A stretch of DNA of 64,000 bases from Favolaschia claudopus (taxonomy: Eukaryota > Basidiomycota > Agaricomycetes > Agaricales > Mycenaceae): assembly GCA_037176885.1 (NCBI GenBank), contig JAWWNJ010000006.1, positions 2,852,001 to 2,916,000 on the forward strand. Direction: 5' to 3'. The position numbers and the translations under genes were made by a program. Within the stretch, counting starts at the first letter, position 1, and the number at the start of each line of letters is the position of its first letter. Of the stretch, positions 37,577 through 48,544 are shown in pieces. The notes beneath the pieces were generated by a model. The model ran no database searches, was not told where the DNA came from, and saw only the letters and a list, made by a program, of their open reading frames with translations.

Positions 37577-40031
37577 CTAGTTGAGACTGTATCGTTTGGT
37601 GAAAATTCCTTCTTCCATCGCTTTGATTTCTGCGTCGATCAGTCAGCTTTTAGTTGAAATGCAGTTCATTTGAGTAGACGAACGGAGGGCAACGTGCTTG
37701 GAATGGAACCGACAATAAGCCAGATTGCCTGCCCAGATATTGATTAGCGTTTGCCGATACGAGGTAATTCAAGAACATTATAATCACCCATCATGTACCA
37801 CAAGCCAGGTAGACCTAACGCCAGAGTCAGGTTGCATTCAAGAGCAGGATTGAGTTCCAGCGTACCTGTGTCTCTCCAACAGCCCTGGATTTCGCCCTCT
37901 GCATCCAGACCCCAAATAGGTTTACATCTATCCGTGAGTTCGTCACCGCATACTTTCCGGATATTGTCGCGGACGTCGCCGACGCTAGATTAGACAATGA
38001 ACAATGCAGTGCAAAGCAAGAGATTACTGGACAAATTACCCCGTCGCAAAGATGACCACATCAGCTTCCAGCTCGCTACCGTTCTCAAACTTGAGCCCAG
38101 TAGGAGTGAAGCGCTCGATGAGACTGTCGTTCTTCAACTTGATCTTTCCGTCGGCGATCAATCTGCTTGTTCCCACATCTATATGAGGTCGGTGAGCCAG
38201 CTTTTCCTGTTGGGCTGAAGCCTGAAGGAGGAAGGCGAACCTAGATAATAGCCACCAGCGCTTTCCCAGACCGCAAGCTGGAAGCCTGCGCCTTTGTAGC
38301 CGCGGTTGAGACGGAAACCGCGCTTTTGTAAGGCGTCAAGCAGGTCTCTTGATGGGGAGAAATCAACTATGGGAAACTTGAAACTAGTTGTACGAGACGT
38401 ACTTGTCGGCCTCAGCAATTCGCGAGACCGTGCGCGGAGCCATGAGCTCCACGAATTGATTGGGATACGACGCGTTCATTCTGTCGGCAACGTCTACGGG
38501 GGGTGCGTCTTCCGAATACAGACCTTTAAACAAGATCGGCAGGCCTTTCTCGATGCTCATTACGTAGGTTGAGCTGCGCTGGAACATCGTCACGTCTATG
38601 CAGAGTAATGAATGGAAGAGATTAGGCTTGGGATGTAAAAATGCATACCAACGCCGTGCTCATGATAGTCGGCGCAGATATCGTGTGCTGTTGAAGGTCA
38701 GGACCAAAACTCGACGAGAGTAAGAGAGATGAATTACCTGAAGTACATGCTCCTATCACGACAACCTTTTTGCCAATGTGGTCGGTGGCTTTCTTATGTT
38801 GAGTGCTGTGAAGAATTTGACCCTTGAACTCGTCCTAGCGTGTTCGCATCGGCATGCATACAAGCGGTAAAGATTAACGGCAACCCACCATTCCGGGGTA
38901 CACTGGCAGCTTCCCCCGATAACTTCCAAAACCAGTAGCGAAAACAAAGTGTTTCACTTTGAAGTTTCGCTGCTCTCCTTGAGCCTTGCTCACAGTGACA
39001 TTCCACATTCCAGATGCGTCTTGGGAGGCCGCTGTGACTTCGGACGATGTCCAGACAGGGATCTCCAGCGATTCTGCATAATTCTCGAGCCAGTTCGCCA
39101 GCTGGTCAAGGTTTACTCGTTATGGCAACATCCCGATAATTGGATAAAGAGTTCGTACCTTCTTAGCTGGGGTAAATATAGGCCATGTTGCTGGGAAGTT
39201 GAGATAAGGCATGTGGTCGTACCCTGATGAATTGAATTGTAAGCAGATAGATATAGGCGATGCAGTGTATGATACGCACAAACAGGATCGTGTAGGCAGA
39301 GGGCCTCATACCTATTTCTCCAATTGTCGCCCACTCTAGGATTTTTCTCGACAACCAAGGTAGAAACTCCGAGACATTTCAATCGGGCGGCCAGCTCTAG
39401 TCCGCTTTGCCCACCGCCGACGATGAGAACTGTGGGATCTTCCTTGAACTCTACAGCACGGCGCCGAGCCTCTTCCCATTTGCCGTGATTCATTGCAGCA
39501 GGTCGCAGCGATCCAAGCTTGCAAGACGCGTGAACAGACCATATCCATCTGTGCAAGTAAACAAACCTTTTCCGGGAAGCCTTTGAGATCCTCGAGATTA
39601 GTGAACATGCAATGCGCTTTCCATTCGTTGTTCTTCTGAGGTATGAGGCGGAAGATACCGAAACCCAGACCAACACGAGTCTCAAAGGTAAACATGGCCT
39701 CAATCCAGGCGAGATCAGGGTAAGGCCGTCTCAATCCCAAGTACTCATCCTTGAGCTTCAATGCAGACATCTGTGCATCGGCTAGCTGATCGGTGAGGAA
39801 CTGATGAATAGCGGTCCCCCTGAAGGTCCGCAGGTCCCAGGTAAGAGAAAGGATATCTCTCCATAGAGCATCCTCGGCAAAGACAGCAACAATAGCGTCG
39901 ACATTGCCAGTGTCGGCAGCAGAACGGAAAGAGTTGAACCATTCCGTCGCGATCTGCTTCGCGTTTATATCGTCGGGGAGGGTGACCCCCAGTAGATCAA
40001 GAGTGGGCAATGAGTAGGTAGCGTTAGTCAT
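37577..40031 (-). CDS. NTF2-like/FAD-dependent monooxygenase fusion (FMO family)
   Basis: About 600 residues. The N-terminal 150 residues form an NTF2/SnoaL-like domain ([53 protein letters not shown]). After introns comes the FAD-binding fold [17 protein letters not shown] and [20 protein letters not shown] second dinucleotide fold follows ([14 protein letters not shown]), preceded by the FMO-like [11 protein letters not shown]. The late ATG motif is VVIFATGLGDVRDN and the protein ends FTKRYSLN. Many short introns are inferred. It probably uses NADPH and O2 to oxidise a small molecule, substrate unknown. A TATATA element is at 40093-40098, 62 bp upstream of the ATG. No biosynthetic cluster neighbours are evident. 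Confidence 0.87.
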
Positions 40032-40602
40032 TTCAGCGAGGATCAGACTGAACGGGGGGATGGAAGGCGGCGTCACCGTATCGTGGGGAAGCTATATAAG
40101 TGGCGCCAGTATCACATGAGGCGAAGGTTTGAAATCGCCTTCTTCGACTGCTCACGAGTGAAGCATGCGTAAAGCCTCGTAAAGCTAGGTGTGAAGTAGA
40201 GAGCCTGGTTCTTTGTGGTTCAATTGAGATGCCTGTTGGTCTGTTGAACTGCCAGCCGTGAAAGTTGATGTCAGATGCGGGAGATTCAATTCAATGAGTC
40301 CGAACAGTGCATCTAAGACTGCGACCAAGGAGTGCTCCAGACAATTTGGCTTCATGCAACTCATCGCCAGTAATTTTTCTTGTTCATCGTGGTGGGCGCA
40401 AGAGACAAGGGACAAAATGAGATCATCAGGATCGGGTGATCTGAATCTGTGACGGAATGTGACGCGACGCGTCAAGACGCGTCCTGATTTTCCCTCACTC
40501 CCATCCACCAAGATCCACCACCACAATCTCGTTTTCTTCTTTTTCGTCTTCGCAGGGAAGTCCGATTCATATAACATAGCTTCTGGACGCGTTCAGTACA
40601 CC
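40032..40602. promoter_or_regulatory. Divergent promoter, FMO / BTB gene, with TATATA at 40093-40098
   Basis: 571 bp. TATATA at 40093-40098 is well placed for the FMO gene. The part near 40470-40600 is CT/AC-rich just before the BTB start. An open frame on the minus strand (40577-40185) is not recognised and is treated as chance. Confidence 0.4.
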
Positions 40603-42118
40603 ATGGAAGTCGATAGCCCAGACTCTTCCTTCAGCGCGCCTTCATCCTCTCCGACGCGTTCTCCCTCGAGTACTCACCCTCGAATGCCAAATCCTGATCC
40701 AGAGAAAATTGCCTCACTTGCGCAGAAACTCTACGAGTCGTTGGCTGCCCTGAAGCCGTCAAAGAACAAGACGAACTTATCGATTTCTCTCTCTGATTGG
40801 GAGAATCTTGTCGCCAGGTCCCAGCAAATAGCTCTTCTCACATTATCGGCGTCGCGTGGATCTCGAGACGACGCGTTGTCGCTCCAGATTGCAGACATGT
40901 CCGATAGAATAACTCATCAACTCACCGACCTCGAATCCAAACTTATGAAAACGCCTCATGATCCCAGTGGCGCGACTACTAAAACACACAGTGCTCCCAC
41001 CGTGCCTTCCCCCGATTTCGGGCCCATCCTCGATGGCACTCGACACAGCTCGTTGTATCTCGCGGATGGCAATCTCGTTGTCGCTGCGCCAATTTCAGGC
41101 AACGGCGGCGGAACGATGCTATTTCGTGTTCACCAGTCCATGCTTTCACTCCAGTCCCCCGTCTTCGCAGCGATGTTCACTCTGCCTCCGCCTGCTGATA
41201 CGACTGACGTCTACGACAAAGCGCCCTTTGTGCGTATGTCTGACGATGCCGAAGATCTCGAGAGCCTCTTCAAAGTGCTGTATAACCCCTCGTAAGCCTG
41301 TTCTTCTTCACTCGAATTGCCATATATTGAGATTTGTTTTTGCCCCCCTCAGCGAACTTCCGTACAAACGGCTCGATCCCCTCACACCGCTAAACGTTCG
41401 TCGCACCTTGGCCATGGCGACCAAATATGAGATGGAATCTCTCCGAGACCGCATCGTCGCTCAGCTGCAGGCCGACTGGCCTTACACACTCGCTGAGTGG
41501 GACCGTCTCGAGATGGAGAGTAGTGCTCTTGAGCGAGAACACCAGCTCTCAGACGATGAAACAATCGACGGTCTATATCTCGACGACAGACTCCCAGAAC
41601 CAGCTTCCGCCATTCGTCTAGCCATGGACTTGAACATCCCAAAAATCCTGCCGTCCGCAGTCTACCACCTCTCGCGTCTTCAGACGGCGGACGATTGGTT
41701 TGCATGTCGCAAGGAGGACACGGACCTGGGCGTTGAACGCACAGCTAGATGGGAAATGGTTGCAGCGGCGGACTACAAATTGTTGCTGAAAGTTCGAGAG
41801 ACCCGCGTCGACTCTATCACCAGCAGATTTTCCTGCTTGTATATTGCTCCAACAACACCCTGCCTCACGCCGGACCTTTGCGAGTTATCTTGGCGAAGAA
41901 TCTGCTTGGACTGGAAACTAGCAAAAGATCCGCTGGCACGTATGAAGGCCTTCGATGATACTCGACCTGCCAACTTCTGTAAACATTGCTGGAGTGTAAA
42001 TCGTGCCCGCGTAAGAAGTCGAAGGTTGATGTACTGGGACGACATCTGCGCCGTTTTCAAGGTGAGCCTCTTGTGGAAATATATTGGCGGTTCTGACGTT
42101 TTGTAGGAAAAGGAATAA
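40603..42118 (+). CDS. BTB/POZ domain protein
   Basis: About 450 residues. The N-terminus (MEVDSPDSSFSAPSSSPTRS) is disordered, followed by a helical segment. The BTB domain begins near residue 145: HSSLYLADGNLVVAAPISG, then TMLFRVHQSMLSLQSPVFAAMF and VRMSDDAEDLESLFKVLYNPS. An intron at 41293-41352 joins ELPYKRLDPLTPLNV, and the domain closes with TLAMATKYEMESLRDRIVAQL. The C-terminal region has paired Cys (FCKHC). The last intron (42061-42106) leaves a tiny final exon coding EKE then TAA. BTB proteins of this fungal type usually act as Cul3 adaptors or scaffolds; targets are unknown. Confidence 0.85.
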
Positions 42119-42226
42119 ACACCAACTGAAGTCGAAGCAGCTTGTACCTGGGCTTCCCGGAGATTACTTTACCCATCCGACCTATTGTACCACATACAAC
42201 CATAATAGATACAGTGCCCCCTGCAA

Positions 42227-43390
42227 TTACTCAGACCTAGATACATTTTCGTCAGGTAGAATACTTCGTCTTTGTGCTAATGAAGATCCTTCCCGAACGG
42301 ATCGTTTTGGCGGTGTATCGAGTTTGAAGTTATTATTATTAGCCGCCGCAAACTGAGAATCCATGTCGTGCGACTTAGCACGGGGAGACCTCGGGGGAGT
42401 GAGGGTGCTGTATGAGGGAGACTGCATCGGCTGGAGCAGAGGGGATCTCGGTGGGATTGGAGAGGGGGAGTGTGGGGTGAGAATTCCTTCGTTGCGTGAT
42501 TTTGAGCGGAACGACACCAAGGACCGGAAGAGGGAAACGCGATTTTTCTGGACGACATGGTTCGGAGCGTCGCCTGACTTGCCTTCCGTCGCTGCTGAAA
42601 AGTCTCAATCGAAGGGAGAGCAATCAAAATTTGAATAGCTTACCGCCAGCTGTTACAGGAAGAGCGTTGTCGTTGGCGCTAAGGCTCAAGAACAAAAACA
42701 AAGGCGCCGCCCAAACGCAGATCCCAAAGAAGGTGGCGATTTCAGTGAATCCAGGTGTGCCTTTTGGCGGCGGCGCTCCGCGAAATGCATGTGCACGATT
42801 ATGTCTTGCATCCTGAGAAACCCGGGCAAAGTGGAAGAACCAGAGGAAGTGGTCGGAAATGACGAGGAGGCACGAGGCGATGAAGGATATGGATGTCAGG
42901 GAGATGATGGGCCAGGTGCTGGCGAAGTTTTGGAGATAGACGATGTGGCAGAATATCGAGAATGCTGAGTACGGTTGGTTGTTGATTGACTGAATTGCGT
43001 CAGAGAGAGTCGCACTTACCCACATGAGTGAGCGGTAAGGATTCTGAAAAGTATAGTATTGCATGAAGAGCAATTATGGCCTGGAAGCAGGGTGAGTGGT
43101 TAACGAAGTTGAATTGACGCACGAAGTTCACGCACGTATATGCCCCTCTGTCCAACAGTTTTCGCCAGTCGTGCGTGTTCTTCAATCAATTCCGATATAT
43201 ACAAAAGTCCGCTTGCTATGGGTTGTGTTTGACTCGTCGAAGCGCGAAACTAGCGCATAGACGAACCTAGAGAAAGGACCACGAAAGCAAAAGCTATTAT
43301 AACTGCGCCATAACTGTACGCAAGTCAGCTCAAAGAATGAGTGCAATTACCGGCGCGTCGTGTGCACCTGAGATAGAATAACAGGCCCAT
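42227..43390 (-). CDS. SVP26: SVP26/TEX261-type ER-Golgi cargo receptor
   Basis: Multi-pass membrane protein that helps load glycosyltransferases into COPII vesicles in yeast. Exons give MGLLFYLS, YGAVIIAFAFVVLSLASG, YISELIEEHARLAKTVGQRG, AIIALHAILYFSESLPL, FSIFCHIVYLQNF, TSISFIASCLLVISDHFLWFF and FFGICVWAAPLFLFLSLSAN, the complete signature order of the family with four or five helices. At least five introns, each in frame. Beyond the usual end lies a disordered Ser/Pro tail of over 100 residues (HSPSPIPPRSPLL) ending at 42227, which is longer than I expect for the family. Divergent from DID2 with 135 bp between starts. Confidence 0.88.
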
Positions 43391-43525
43391 CGCTAGCCTA
43401 GCCTGAAGGAGCGGCTTATGCCTTGGGAGGATGAACGGCAGCAAGGTTGACGGCAAAAGCCAAAATGCGCGTCACCGCCTGCCAAATCGGGAAATAGCTG
43501 CGTTCGCAGTTCTCTTCCGTCCACC
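43391..43525. promoter_or_regulatory. Compact divergent promoter, SVP26 / DID2
   Basis: 135 bp between the two start codons, both of membrane-traffic genes. Confidence 0.45.
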
Positions 43526-44324
43526 ATGAGCAATCTTGAGAGCAAGTGTCTGCTCCCTCTGCTATCGTTCGATATCTAACTGGCCTCCAACTTAGAAACC
43601 CTCTTCCAGCTCAAGGTTCTTTCCACTGTCACTCCTGATGTCATGATACTCAAGGTTGATTTGAAAGTTTACAGCCAAGACTCTGAGTCGCCAGGCAAAG
43701 AAGGCGGAGAAGGACGAGAAATCGGAGAAAACACGTCTCAAGAAGGTCCGATTCGTTGTCCCCGTGCCTTATCTGTCTAGCTGAACTTCGCTCAGGCATT
43801 ACAACAAGGCAATAACGATGGAGCCCGTATATATGCCTCTAATGCCATTCGGAAGAAGAGTGAAGCCTTGAATCTTCTCCGTCTGTCCAGTCGGATAGAC
43901 GCTGTTGCAAGCCGCGTGGAGACTGCAGTTACGATGCGACAAGTGACGGGAAATATGACTTCTGTCGTTCGCGGGATGGATAAGGCTATGGAGAGTATGA
44001 ACCTTGAACGAGTACGTCTCTGCGATATCCTCTTGTCTCATCGGCTTATAGAACAAGATATCCATGGTCATGGATAAATTCGAGTCGCAGTTTGCCGACC
44101 TCGATGTGCAGACATCGTACATGGAGGACGCGATGGGATCCACGACCGCTGTATCGACGCCTCAAGACCAAATCGACCAGCTCATTCGGCAGACGGCAGA
44201 TGAGGCGGATTTGGAGCTTCAGCACGATTTAAATGCCGTGCCGCAGGAGATTCCACAAGAACCGGTACGCGATGAAGATGCGAAGCTCGCTGACCGGCTG
44301 AGGGCTCTGCGCCCCGCATCATGA
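43526..44324 (+). CDS. DID2: ESCRT-III-associated DID2/VPS46 (CHMP1)
   Basis: Late-acting ESCRT-III protein that recruits the Vps4 ATPase to endosomes. The start MSNLE joins across a GC..AG intron (donor AGCAAGT at 43542) to KTLFQLK, then over a second intron to [21 protein letters not shown]. Further exons give [20 protein letters not shown], the conserved helices ([35 protein letters not shown]) and [19 protein letters not shown]. The C-terminal MIT-interacting motif is present ([14 protein letters not shown]). The length, about 200 residues, is normal. Confidence 0.94.
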
Positions 44325-44685
44325 TTTCGGGCTGTACAACAAGACAATGTATTCTAGGTTTGTTTTACGTGTATACACAGGATGAATTCAACTATATGGT
44401 TGAGAGCTTGATCGGACTGTCCGGATCGTGCGCACACCATACAGCAGTACTTTCGAGATTGCTGTTGCGGAATGTAATGTCCGGGAAGAAAACGTAAACG
44501 TACAAGGTCGAAGAAGCAACCCAGGGTTCAACAATGATGAATTGAATGAGTGAAAGGTGATCTGCTCCTTGAGCAGAAGAATTGACCCGCGATGAAGCAG
44601 CAGAAAATCCGAGTAGCATGTTCAGCAGTTAATATGCCGCCACGTTTCGAGTCGTGTAGTCCGGAAGTAAACCTTGATAGAATAT
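44325..44685. other. No gene recognised
   Basis: 361 bp between DID2 and a doubtful minus-strand gene. An open frame on the minus strand (44619-44392) has plausible hydrophobic sequence (IVEPWVASSTLYVYVFFPD) but no family and no clear start; noted only. Confidence 0.3.
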
Positions 44686-45060
44686 TCACATCCGGCTGTT
44701 GAGGCTGCAAGACATCACGTCGACGTAGACGACAATAATTTTCAATCACCCCTATGGCCGTTGACAGCTAAGTATCAATCTTGCGCCACCACTCACCAAT
44801 TCTCTCTCAATGCCCCACCCAATCCAACAAGATCAACCGCTCCCTCAAGGTCTTCGGCTAGAATCCGCACAGTCCCCGAGTCCTCCGCAAGTACACTGCT
44901 TTTCTTAGCGACGGTTCGATGGACTGCTGCTCCGTTGAAAATGTTGGAAATGAAGGAAGCTTAGACGTTGGCGTTCAAGATGCGATGGGTCATCCAGCGT
45001 CAGAACACGGTGTTCCTGCCATCTCACCGCGACGTCCGTCGATTCTGCTTGTGTTCAAAC
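44686..45060 (-). CDS. Possible small gene, unrecognised (5' end unresolved)
   Basis: A well-formed internal exon reads FISNIFNGAAVHRTVAKKS, then SVLAEDSGTVRILAEDLEG and AVDLVGLGGALREN before a GTGAGT donor at 44796. An acceptor (TCTTGCAG) at about 44706 would add CLNSRM and a TGA (44686-44688). Upstream, QAESTDVAAS can be joined through a GTGAGA donor near 45027 and an acceptor ending CTAAG. The start codon is not resolved. The sequence looks like a conserved small protein, but I recognise no family. Coordinates at the 5' side are provisional. Confidence 0.35.
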
Positions 45061-45353
45061 TTCACTGTCTATCCAAATTGGCGCTCGTAGTGATGGCTGG
45101 CTTGGCTGTGGTTGAAAATTAAAAGAAAACGGTGCAACATGGATACCAAGGCTCAAGGGGCTCTGCTGAAACTGGCGATCGACAATATTCACGCTGTGGT
45201 CGCTGTGTGGTCATGGAAGTAGAGTAAGAGGCACGCAAGCGTGGGACTCCCAACCCAAGAAGATAACTTTCTTGATTGACATCTGCACTTCTCCCGAGCT
45301 TCTTTCCCTCCGCCTCTCACTACATCCTCGGCTGTTCCTCGTCCATTCATGAC

Positions 45354-47692
45354 ATGCTACTCCTACCCTTCCTTTGCGTTGGATTATTCTCCCTCATAGG
45401 CTCAGCTGCCTCGCAAGACGATGGCCAGGTTTGCTTTCTTTCGATGAGTTCAACCTTCCGTTCGTTGATCGGCCGCTCAAAAGTCCCCCGATAATAACGT
45501 CGTGCGTAGCCATTTCTCTACAGCTTTCTCGTTCTCTAACTAGTGGGGGATTCTCAGTTCAACAACAAACACGGCCAGACACCATGTGAGATGAAGGACA
45601 GGTTTTTGACCCAGGACGGATGCAAGAATCCCGCGTCGAGGCGAGGTCTGTTACTCCAAAGTTGCCCCCGTATCCCTCTTGACTCTGTTCAGACGATAAC
45701 GACAACAACGACAACAACGACAGCAACACGATCCCCACGCCGACATCTTGTATCTGGTCTGTGCTCTGCGTCAAATACGCCTCGACCCTCGCTTATTGCT
45801 TGCTCCGCAGTACTAATGTATTTTTCAATCTATGGAGTGCTTCATTCCCTCGAGTCTTTGTCTGCACCATATTCTGATGCGTTTCCAGGCGCCTGCATTT
45901 ACACCAACACCGGGTACGGGAATTCAACGTGCAATCCGTTGATGCAAAAGTGCGACCAGGCGTCCCTTCATCTCGAGACGTTGAATCCCGGACCCGACTC
46001 TCCATATCCGGACTGGGCTTACACGGAAATGCCGCCCCCGAACGGTACTTGGAATTTAGTTGCGGCCGTTGAATGTGCGTTTTTGCAAACTTTCACCTCG
46101 TTCTGTTTATCGACCTTAAACCGTAGCTACCCGCCAAAAGTCACCGAGCTGGACTACCATTCAGATTGTGTTGCCTATTCTTGCAGCCGTTCTTGTTGCC
46201 GCGATTGCCACGGCCTGTTATATCTATCGTCGCAGGAGACGTGCGAATCCACAACGCTCGTGGATGCAAACTTCTGGAAATCGGCCGCGTTTCCAGTTCC
46301 CCACTTTGTCCAGCCACCAGAGGGTCCGAGAACTCAATCGGAGTAGCTCTTGGAGCATCGATGAACCGCAAGAGGATTTGCACGAATACCAATTCGTGTC
46401 GTACCCCAATTCCGTACAGGGTTCGCACACCAGCGGCCACGTCCGGCTGTCCTCCTCCTCGTCCGTCATTACGCCTCCTGCGCTCCAAATTCCTTCCGAG
46501 AAGAAAAAGCCCGTACGGACATGGCCGGGGAAATCGCTGTGGAAAGGTCCTCTACAACGAGTCCAGCACCTGACTAGTTCGATTCCTCTGGCTTGGAAAG
46601 GTTCGAAACAGGTGAAGAATGTTCCTGGATATAATCGGTTTCGGGTCGATGCGTCCGATTCGGATTCACCTCTCTCTCAGCGGCGCAACGACAGTCTCTT
46701 GGGTCATGCGGAGCGTAGTCGTTCAAACTTACAGAATGAAACGATCTTTGAACGAGAAGAAAATGATAGTAGTGACAGTGATGAAGAAGAGTTACCTCTC
46801 ATTCCGGAACAACATTCGCGTTCGAACCATGATGCAGAGCCGCCCGCCATTCCACCTGTGTTCTCTCCTCCGTTCAATGGAGAACCCAGCGGTTCCCAAC
46901 GAAGCCCAAGACAAGTTCCCCCCGCTAGTTCGCCTCCACAAATTCCCTTACCGCTGCCCCCTCGTCCGCCAAAGCAGGCAAGTGGATAGCTCTGTAGCCC
47001 GTGGTTGTGGTTTAATTCGTTATCTCATAGTCACCACAACTTGGATCTCCGCCTCCCGCACCAACCTCATCCCAGCCACACGTGAGTTCAGGCCAAGGCA
47101 TTGAGACAATCCGTTCTCTAACATTCAATATAGGGATCCTCTGCTCCTCCTCGTTTGGCTCCTCCCCCTGGTTCTGCTGTGACAAACACGCCTCATTCAA
47201 CAACGCGGAGCCAGGTGAGTATTGTTACTCAATATGAAATAAATGCTCCAACTCAATTTTCACTCTCAGCGATCTCCACCGACCCTCCCACCTGCACCAA
47301 CATCACCTCCTCCAGCTCCACCCACCGTTTCGAGACGCGCGCGTGGTGCCCTCCCCGCACAGTTCGTCAACCAACCACCAATACCTCCGTCCGACAACGT
47401 CGTTATCGCGCCTGCGCCTCCTCCGCCCCGCAGGCGACCCGACAGCGACGGGGGAAGCTCCATTCGCTCCCTGCCGCTGACGCCTACACCTCCGTACGTA
47501 CGTGCGGCGCCTCCCGCTCCAATTCAGCTCCTCCCTGAACCGACAGGCGACACCCCGCCGCATTCGGCCCCGCCTTACGCGCCTGCGGTGCCGCTGAAAT
47601 CGCCTCCGGCGCATCTCACGCGTACAGAGCGATCTGGGAGTGAGGCAACGACGCGTTCTGTACGGAGACTTCCGCTCCCTCCTGGTCAATGA
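45354..47692 (+). CDS. Single-pass membrane protein with Cys-containing ectodomain and proline-rich tail
   Basis: Signal peptide MLLLPFLCVGLFSLIGSAAS. Exons downstream (introns near 45430-45490, 45515-45560, 45650-45690, 45745-45880) encode an Asn/Asp repeat (DNDNNNDNSN) and a short ectodomain with several Cys (GACIYTNTGYGNSTCNPLMQKC). The membrane helix is VLPILAAVLVAAIATACYIY, followed by RRRRR. The cytosolic part includes SLWKGPLQRVQHL, an acidic Ser stretch (ENDSSDSDEEELPL), and many Pro-rich SH3-ligand-like runs (PLPPRPPKQ, APPPPRRRP) up to LPLPPGQ and TGA 47690-47692. About 560 residues. No named family; the layout suggests a surface receptor or scaffold. Confidence 0.7.
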
Positions 47693-48544
47693 AATGAGCG
47701 CCTTGTGTTTGTGCGACGGGATTTAATCTGAACTCTGGAGCGGGGTTTCAACCTTTAGGGTTGTCAAGGGCTCGACGTCTGGCACTCTGCGTTGGCCTGT
47801 AAAATGGGGACCATGTTTGGTCATAGTCATTTGCAGCCCTGCAGTGGCGCAGAGTGGCGTACTACGCGAATCTTCGGCGGCGGTGGACGAACGAGGGAGG
47901 GCGGGTTACTGGCTTTGTACTAGTACTAGTACCCGTGCGCGGTGTGCTGGACTGGACTGTCTGACGGTAATGAATCTGATGTACTAATTTCTGCTTTCTT
48001 GGACATTGTTTAATAGCATACATACATATTTGGACATTGCAGCGGTCATTGCATGTGGTTTGATTCTTCTCAAGTTCGAGGTTCTCAGCCCCTGTATCGA
48101 TGTTGCTTCCTCAACACCGACGCGGTAAACTCTCCGAAGGTTTTCCTCCGCCAAGCTATATGAGATACAGTTGCAGCACCTGGTCCTGGATATTTCCTCA
48201 GCTTTCTAGCTCTCCACCTGGCCAGACAGTGAGTATTCCTAACTCTGCCATCCCAATTCGTAGCTTGCTGCTTCGGTTAAGATTGATGATGGATGCCATG
48301 GTTTTCGGGTTCACAGGATTATTATTTCCGTCCAGCCGAAGACAGCTAACGAGAACTAGCGATAGCTCCCGCGGCGGCTCGCATTTACTGGCTCGCTTGC
48401 GTCGCTTCGAGCTGACACATGATGGTGCGGGCCTCACGAAAATCTACACTTAGCCTGGACAGTCTGACTCTCAACACAATAGCTCTTCTCCCGCGACCAC
48501 CACTGTCCGTGGATGCTCCCCAGCTGTAGGGTTTTGCTGCGACC
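47693..48544. other. Intergenic; no gene recognised
   Basis: 852 bp. It contains a short palindromic run actagtactagtac near 47927-47940. Open frames at 48100-48453 are not protein-like. The final part before 48545 should be the promoter of the seven-helix gene. Confidence 0.35.

Noticed and set aside
40958..41340. Long overlapping frame across the BTB gene
   Set aside because: It is a shadow; the BTB motifs are in the other frame, and the two frames are joined by an intron at 41293-41352.
47303..47689. Arg-rich open frame on the minus strand
   Set aside because: Shadow of the proline-rich tail of the plus-strand membrane protein.
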